A DNA stretch of 64,000 bases. Source: Eleusine coracana subsp. coracana. Its lineage: Eukaryota; Streptophyta; Magnoliopsida; Poales; Poaceae. The stretch spans positions 41,414,658-41,478,657 of the forward strand of contig CM064433.1 in NCBI GenBank assembly GCA_032690845.1, in the 5' to 3' direction. The notes under the pieces were generated by a model. The model searched no databases. It was not told the origin of the DNA and saw nothing but the letters and a program-made list of their open reading frames with translations. This document shows positions 58,358-64,000 of this stretch, piece by piece; position 1 is the first letter of the stretch, and each line of letters begins with the position of its first letter. The translations under genes and the position numbers were made by a program.

Positions 58358-59010
58358 TGGCCTCATCGTCTCTTGCAGTCCTGCTTTACTGATTCCCCAC
58401 TTATTGCAACTTCAAGGCCAAGATAATCGTTTTCTCCTCGATGCATGGACAGTTACTCATCGTGTTTTAAGGCCATAATTCACAGGAGAAATCAGAAGAG
58501 TAAACATCGGTGGTAATGGCGGCAGTTTCTTCATGTTTTAAGGTCATAATTCATAGGACGATCTGAGTGGAGAGGAATTAGAAGACTGGCGGCAGTTTTT
58601 GCATGCATGTAACAAGCAATATATGACTGGCTAGCATCCAACCGGTAGAAAGAGAGAGAACATGGGTGGTGGAGGGGAGGCAGCAGGTCGCCACGGTATC
58701 TAATCTTGACTGTTGATGGCTAATTAACAATAGGGATCGGACGGCCTAAAAAATACTGATGACGTGGCTCAATGTGAGAGCAGAAAAATAGTAATTAAGG
58801 ACTTTTAGTTGGTTGCATCTTTTATAGATATATATAGACTACTCAGCAGAATATCGCACCAGAGATAAAAGGTTGAATGTCTCTTCTCAGATATATAGGA
58901 GAGAAATAAAGGGTTGGATGTTTTGCTTTTTTATGAGAATTTAATGCTTATTTCTCTTTTTTTTTTAGGTCATATGATAGAAAGTTCATTTTCTTTTATT
59001 AATAAATAGA

Positions 59011-59741
59011 TAGTTAGCTCAGAAATGGTGCATCAAACTCATGCCTCTGCTAACCCTTATAGAGTAAACCTGGTCACGGAGCACCGCACAGTGCCGCACG
59101 GAGCTGACGACGCGTTGACCCATCGCGGGGAACCGAGATTCTCTCTTCTCTCTGGCTTGTGGCATCGTCACACGGCGTGGCGTGGAGCGGCCTTCGTGGC
59201 ACGGCGCGGGACATGGCGGCATGCAGGGAGCACAGTGGGTGGTCCGGCCGGCTGATATGATCAATGCTGCCTTGTGTGTGTGCTCTCTAGCAAACTGAAA
59301 GAAAAACAGCTGCATACTGTTAAACTGAGAACGAAAACAAAACTTAAACCAAAAAAAAACTGCTCCATACTGTCAACTTTCGATTTTTCTGCGGCATAGT
59401 CCAAGTGTCTCCGTCCACCATTTTACATTCTCGTCTCACTCTATGTGAAATGGTTATCTCTAAAATGGATGATGTAACTCATGCAAGTGTTTATGCTTGC
59501 TGAGTAAAACTACGTCCTCACTCACACATTGCCAATGCATCGTACTACAGCGTCATATCATCGTTGCACCACGACATAGTGTCAAACCAAAACTACAGGA
59601 ACCTTTATCCAAGCTGATGAGACCTGAACATGAAGCTCGTGGCAGAAATCTTTTTGATAAAGTTCAATTCCCAATGCCTTTCAATCCTATAGGATAAAAG
59701 TTTCTGTTTAAGTAAAGTATTCATCCCTCTACTACATACCA
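59011..59741 (-). repeat. R-family unit, minus orientation (right of Helitron)
   Basis: Continues the unit broken at 55540. The inverse core 'ccaatgcctttcaatcctat' lies at 59671-59690. It is broken again by the MITE at 59751. Confidence 0.8.
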
Positions 59742-59750
59742 TATAATCAT

Positions 59751-60651
59751 GGAACAATTGCGTGGGTGACCTATTTTCATTTCTAATTACGTGAATGATC
59801 CTATTTTTTGTTTTGCATGATTGACCCTGTTTTTTGTGAACTTAAATCGCCATCTCACCCTGTTTTTTAAGCTGCCGTCAATCCCAACATTTTTAGTCCT
59901 TAAAAAAAGAAATAAATAGAAAATAAAAGAGCACGACAAAAGACTATTTTGCCCTCTACCAATCTGTATACCTCTCTCTCTCTCTCTATTGTGAGCAGCA
60001 CTTCCCTGATTCTCTTCTCCTGAGACTTGTCTCAACCCTAACACTATCCTATGTTCTCTTTGTTCGACAGCGCACACGAGCAGTGACGGTGTGGCGCAAG
60101 GGAGCTGGTGGCAGACGGGCGGAGGCCTCGCGCATAGGGCGGGCACGGGCTTGCGAGCTGGCGAGCACGAGCGTAGGGCAAGTTCCAACATTTTCTCTCT
60201 CCTCTAGCCCAACACCTCCAAAATCCATCGATCTTGGATGCGCAGACACATACATAGCTTGGTGAGGACCCGTTGCACACAACAGGGATGATGAATTTGA
60301 TCTCAGAAAAAGCGGAAGAAAATTTTAAAGTGAAAGTGCTGCTGAAATTTTTAAAATCTAACTTTTACTCAAAACGGATGCTGAAAATATAGTCAAAAGA
60401 ATACTGAAATTATGTTGTTTAAAATGGGGCAATTCATACAGATTGGATAAAAAAAAGGGTCAACCATGCAATATCAAAGCAAGGGTAACATAGGTTTTTT
60501 TATCATGCATTTAACACCGTTTAACGCTCATAACAAAGTAGAGTCAATCTGCTTCTTCACTTTCAAAAAATAGGGTCAATCATGCAAAACTAAAAAACAA
60601 GGTCAAGCGTAGAATTGGAAACTAAAACAGGGTCAGTGACGCAATTGCCCC
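59751..60651. mobile_element. Mutator-like element with captured-looking GC-rich core
   Basis: 901 bp. Ends GGAACAATTGCGTGGGTGAC and, inverted, GGGGCAATTGCGTCACTGAC; flanks TATAATCAT (59742-59750) and TATAATGAT (60652-60660) match at 8 of 9. The intact site is seen in inverted orientation near 62583 ('gatgattatatgg'). The core (59960-60290) is GC-rich with open frames on both strands and no recognised domain. Confidence 0.85.
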
Positions 60652-61881
60652 TATAATGATCTGCTGATGTCTTGTCTAACTTAGATCAGCGTGGGTAGAT
60701 GGGTACATTATCTTAGATGGCAAATAATTCTCTTAAAATTTACTCGATTGGAATTGAGCCACTTATTAGTAATAAAGAGTGTAGGGCGAAGCCCACCTCC
60801 TAGTCCTTCCTAGGTCTAATTTGGAGCCTATCAGCGGACAACTAGTAGCAGAAATCGATGGAAGGCGCAATAGTCGATGGCCCAAGTCCTTCCTAGTTAT
60901 TTTTTGGGTTGTTGGCCTTGTTAGTTTATTTCCTCAGACTATGATCCATTAAAGTTTAGCGGATTAATTAACGCTCAAGACATCGTACCCAGATACACAC
61001 GTCGATATAAGCCAGGCACTATCAACCAGCGGTTTGCAAATATGTCCCACCGTGTCACCGCATGCACTAGCTCTCCACTAAAGCCTCTATCTTTATCGAT
61101 GCTAATTTTTGACAAACGCAGAAGAATAGATATTCACATTGTAGGGGGATCAAGTTCAATTGATGGTTTAATATATATAGGATTTAAAGGCATTGGGAAT
61201 TAAATTTTGTTGAACTTTAATCAGTCATGACCTTCTCCTGAAGGTCGTGCCAGCTACTCATGAAGCTGTAGCAGGACAATACAATGGAGAAGTTCTTGGA
61301 ACTAGACACCAAGAAGAAAACATATGAATATAGATGTAGGGGACTGTTGTGTTTCAGCCCTAGTTTTGATTCTAATTGTCATTTAACCACTGAAATTTTG
61401 CTTTGGTTCAGGATTAGTACCTTGGATCGAACATGATTTAGATTGTGATGTAAGACTGAGTGTAATTCAGCATGCTATCTTTGGCGTGAAACTCAACTGA
61501 GAAATTTGTTCAATTTACAACAAATTTCATGGCAAAATTAATATTATTCTGAATTTCAAAAGTGTTCTGTATACAATTAATTTATCTAGTTCAATTTGTT
61601 CCCTTGCCAAAAAAATGTCTAAATACATCTCCACTCAGTTAACATGACTATATTCAAACAGGAATAAAGTTGCAAACACAAATTAAATGTCGGGTCACAT
61701 TACAAAAGGGCCTTTTTTTTGTCTTTTTACAGCATGTTTAAAATTGTTGATCACTCATCAGGAAAGGATATACTTTCTCTTTGTTTTGAAAAAACATGGA
61801 TAAAATCATAAACTTGAAAATCCAAGGGAAGAATCACAATTCGAAACTTGGGGTAGAAACACAATACCCCTAGATATAGAC
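60652..61881. repeat. R-family units, inverted then direct, with truncated LTR
   Basis: 60652-60779 continues the minus-orientation unit. 60780 to about 60890 is the inverse of the last ~100 bp of the solo LTR at 62999-63587, cut off on its other side. From about 60895 a plus-orientation R unit starts, similar to 44030-44400, with a core near 61178. 61690-61865 resembles 46480-46645. Confidence 0.65.
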
Positions 61882-61886
61882 CTCTT

Positions 61887-62461
61887 TGTTGTGGTTATTG
61901 TTCCAGAAAAAAATATGGGGATCTATCGAGGGAGGAACTGGCGACACCCTTTCATGAGTCAGCCCCTCAGACTGGCCTGAAGGAGTGAGAAACAAAAAAG
62001 TAGCAGCTCAAGGCCGAAGGATCTCGAATCGGTCCCTTCAGATATACTCTTTATTGTTTGTGAGGTTCCGTACCGAATTGTCCGTACCCGAGAAGTGATT
62101 GACAGCCTCTTCTGGGAGGGGACATGAGATCGTTTATAGCCTTGTGCTCATCTGCCCATACAGAATATGTTTACAAGATTGTTCTATGTCTATCTTACAT
62201 GTCTAATACTTAAGGCCAAAAGTATTCTAGTACTTCAATCTTCATCCGGTACATGTCCATGGGAGTCAATCTTCGTACTTGTGCTAGGGAGGGCCACCCG
62301 GTCCATACAGCCCTCTGCTTTACCACCTCTGGCTACACAGGCTGAACCAGCCTTAGTTGGGCCACTGTCCGTTGTGCCTTTGACATATTTTTGCTACTGG
62401 TTGTCCGTTGATGGGCTCTAATTAGACCGAGTGAGTACTAGGAGATGGGCTTCCCCCTACA
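61887..62461. mobile_element. Solo LTR (copy a)
   Basis: 575 bp, TGTTGTGG...CCCTACA, flanked by perfect CTCTT (61882-61886, 62462-62466). The uninterrupted R site is 'gacctctttattgttaag' at 46651. Copy b at 62999 lies at the same R position. Superfamily not determined. Confidence 0.85.
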
Positions 62462-62466
62462 CTCTT

Positions 62467-62993
62467 TATTACTAATATGTGGCTCATTCCCAATTGAGTG
62501 AATTTGAGGGGAATTATTTGCCATGTAAGACAATATACCCATCTACCCACACTGATATAAGTCGGACAAGCCATCAGTAGATGATTATATGGTATGTAGT
62601 AGAGGGATGAATACTTCACTCAAACAGAAACCTTTATCTATAGGATTGGAAGGCATTGGGAATTGAACTTGATAAAAAAGATTTTTGCCACGAGCTTCAT
62701 GTGAAGGTCTCATCAGTTTGGATCAAGGTTCTTGAAGCTTGGCACTTTGTCCTGGTGCAAGGATAATATGATGCTATAGTAGTTTTACTCGGCAAGCATA
62801 AACACTCGCATGAGTTACATCATTCATTTGATATATAACCATTTTACATAGAGAGTGAGGCGATAATGTAAAATGGCAATACGGAGACACTTGTCAAAAT
62901 AAAAAACATCCTAGTGGATCTGTGCGGTAAAATCCGAGGGAAGAATCACAATTTGAAACTTGGGTTAGAAACACAATACCCCTAGATTTAGAC
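62467..62993 (+). repeat. R-family unit
   Basis: Has 'cacactgatataagtcgg', 'agtagagggatgaatac' and a core at 62640. It ends in the MITE-like remnant also seen before copy a. Confidence 0.75.
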
Positions 62994-62998
62994 CCCTT

Positions 62999-63587
62999 TG
63001 TTATGGTTATGAGTTCAGAACAAACCCGTGGGAACCCGCCGATAGAAGAACTGGTGACCCCCTTCGGTGAGTCAGCCCGTCGGATTGGGCTGAAGGAGTG
63101 AGAAACAGACAAGTAGCAGCTCAAGGTCAAAGGATCCTAAATCGATCACTTTAGATATACTCTTTATTGATTGCGAGGTTTCGTATTGAGTGGTCCATAC
63201 CCGAGAAGTGATTGATGACCTCTTCTAGAAGGGAACATGTGAACATTTATAGTCTTATGCTCATCTGCCCATACATACAATATATGCTTATAAGATTGCC
63301 CTATGTCTACCTTACATGCCTACTATACTTAAAGCAAGGGTATTCTAGTACTTGAATCTTCATCCGATACATGTCCTTGAGAGTCAACCTTCGGTACTTG
63401 TGCCGGGAAGAGGGGGGTGAGAGAGGGTCCATACGGCCCTCGATCGTACCGTATCCGGCTACACAGGCTGAACCAGTCTTAGTTGGACAACCGGGTGTTG
63501 CGCCTTCGTCCTATTTCTGCTACTGGTTGTCCGCTGATGGGCTCCAATTAGGTTCAAAGAGGACTAGAAGGTGGGCTTCTTCTTACA
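62999..63587. mobile_element. Solo LTR (copy b)
   Basis: 589 bp, TGTTATGG...TCTTACA, flanked by CCCTT and CTCTT. It is a diverged copy of 61887-62461 ('ggctacacaggctgaaccag' at 62331 and 63457). Being at the same site in a neighbouring unit, it arose by tandem duplication of an already occupied unit. Confidence 0.83.
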
Positions 63588-63592
63588 CTCTT

Positions 63593-64000
63593 TATTACTA
63601 ATAAGTGGTTCATTTTCAATGGAGTAAATTTCAGAGGAATTATTTCCCATCTAAGACAATGTACCCATCTACCCACACTGATATAAGCCGGACAAGCCAT
63701 CAGCTTTTATATGATATATAGTAGAGGGATGAATACCCTACTTGAACATAAACTTTTATCCATAGGATTGGAAGGCATTGGGAATTAAACTTTATCATAA
63801 AGATTTCTTCCACGAGCTTCATGTGAAGGTCTCATCAGCTTGATGAGACTTGAATCAAGTTTCTTGTAGCTTGGCATTTTGTCCTGATGCAAGGATAATA
63901 TAATAATATATTATAACGCATTGACAATGTATGAGAGGACGTAGTTTTACTCAGCAAGCATAAACACTCGCATGAGTTAATCATCCTTTTTCGAGAGAAC
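63593..64000 (+). repeat. R-family unit, runs off the window
   Basis: Core at 63762 ('ataggattggaaggcattgg') preceded by 'cacactgatataagccggac'. Same order of landmarks as 62467-62993. Confidence 0.75.

Larger units (their letters stand above)
55541..59010 (-). mobile_element. Helitron, non-autonomous, 3.47 kb
   Basis: Read on the minus strand it begins TCTATTTATTAATAAAAG, ends in a hairpin (GCCGGTGC AATT GCGCGGGC, one unpaired position) and CTAG, and sits between host A (55540) and T (59011). Joining the flanks restores 'cttttcataaaa|tagttagctc', matching the uninterrupted copy at 50800-50860 ('cttttcaaaaaatagttagc' after inversion). It encodes no Rep/helicase. The interior holds a duplicated section near 57133 and 57191 and a promoter-and-peptide-like region near 58000-58360. 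Confidence 0.9.

Noticed and set aside
1..64000. CRISPR arrays, prokaryotic operons or integrated virus
   Set aside because: Repeat spacing, composition and gene content are those of a plant nuclear genome; none of these is present.

Overview
This window looks like heterochromatic or intergenic DNA from a grass, most likely a panicoid; the species cannot be fixed from sequence alone. Evidence: a Tekay-type chromovirus, a grass-type Ty1/copia element, a Cassandra-type 5S-bearing LTR, CACTA, hAT, Mutator, Stowaway and PIF-type elements, Helitron termini and an RTE-like LINE tail. I see no intact host protein-coding gene, no rRNA or functional tRNA gene and no CRISPR array. Almost every recognisable coding region belongs to a transposable element.

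Layout. 1-1488 is unrecognised backbone (block A). 1494-14163 is a complete minus-strand Ty3/gypsy (Tekay-like) element with two 3.93-kb LTRs that differ, by eye, at one base and one G-run length. It keeps an uninterrupted 1402-residue gag-pol, and a Cassandra-like solo LTR with 5S rRNA homology lies in its leader. Block A resumes at 14169-16269. Block B (16270 onward) is a diverged second copy of block A and is itself split by a decayed Ty1/copia element (17174-23879, 5-bp target duplication CGCAT).

From about 25 kb to the end the backbone is a mosaic of one uncharacterised repeat family, called R here. R has at least 18 recognisable copies of a ~30-bp core, in both orientations. R has been a target for insertions: CACTA elements (25998-26703 partial; 31607-32858; 42118-43459), hAT elements (27952-28629; 34103-34631), a long foldback Stowaway (30208-30718), Mutator-like MITEs (35366-35901; 59751-60651), a PIF-like element (51085-51891), a solo copia-like LTR (53210-54124), a 3.5-kb Helitron (55541-59010) and two solo LTRs at the same relative site (61887-62461; 62999-63587). 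A LINE fragment (36046-37055) and a decayed plant mobile domain gene (44405-45090) are also present.

Because R is repeated, several insertions have an 'empty site' elsewhere in the same window, so their boundaries can be read directly: the Helitron, CACTA-2, the 59.7-kb Mutator MITE and the 26-kb CACTA remnant. The best candidates for something new are the R family itself, the 5S-bearing LTR inside a very young Tekay element, and a possible captured small-peptide gene inside the Helitron. I found no clear sign of a wholly new biological system.
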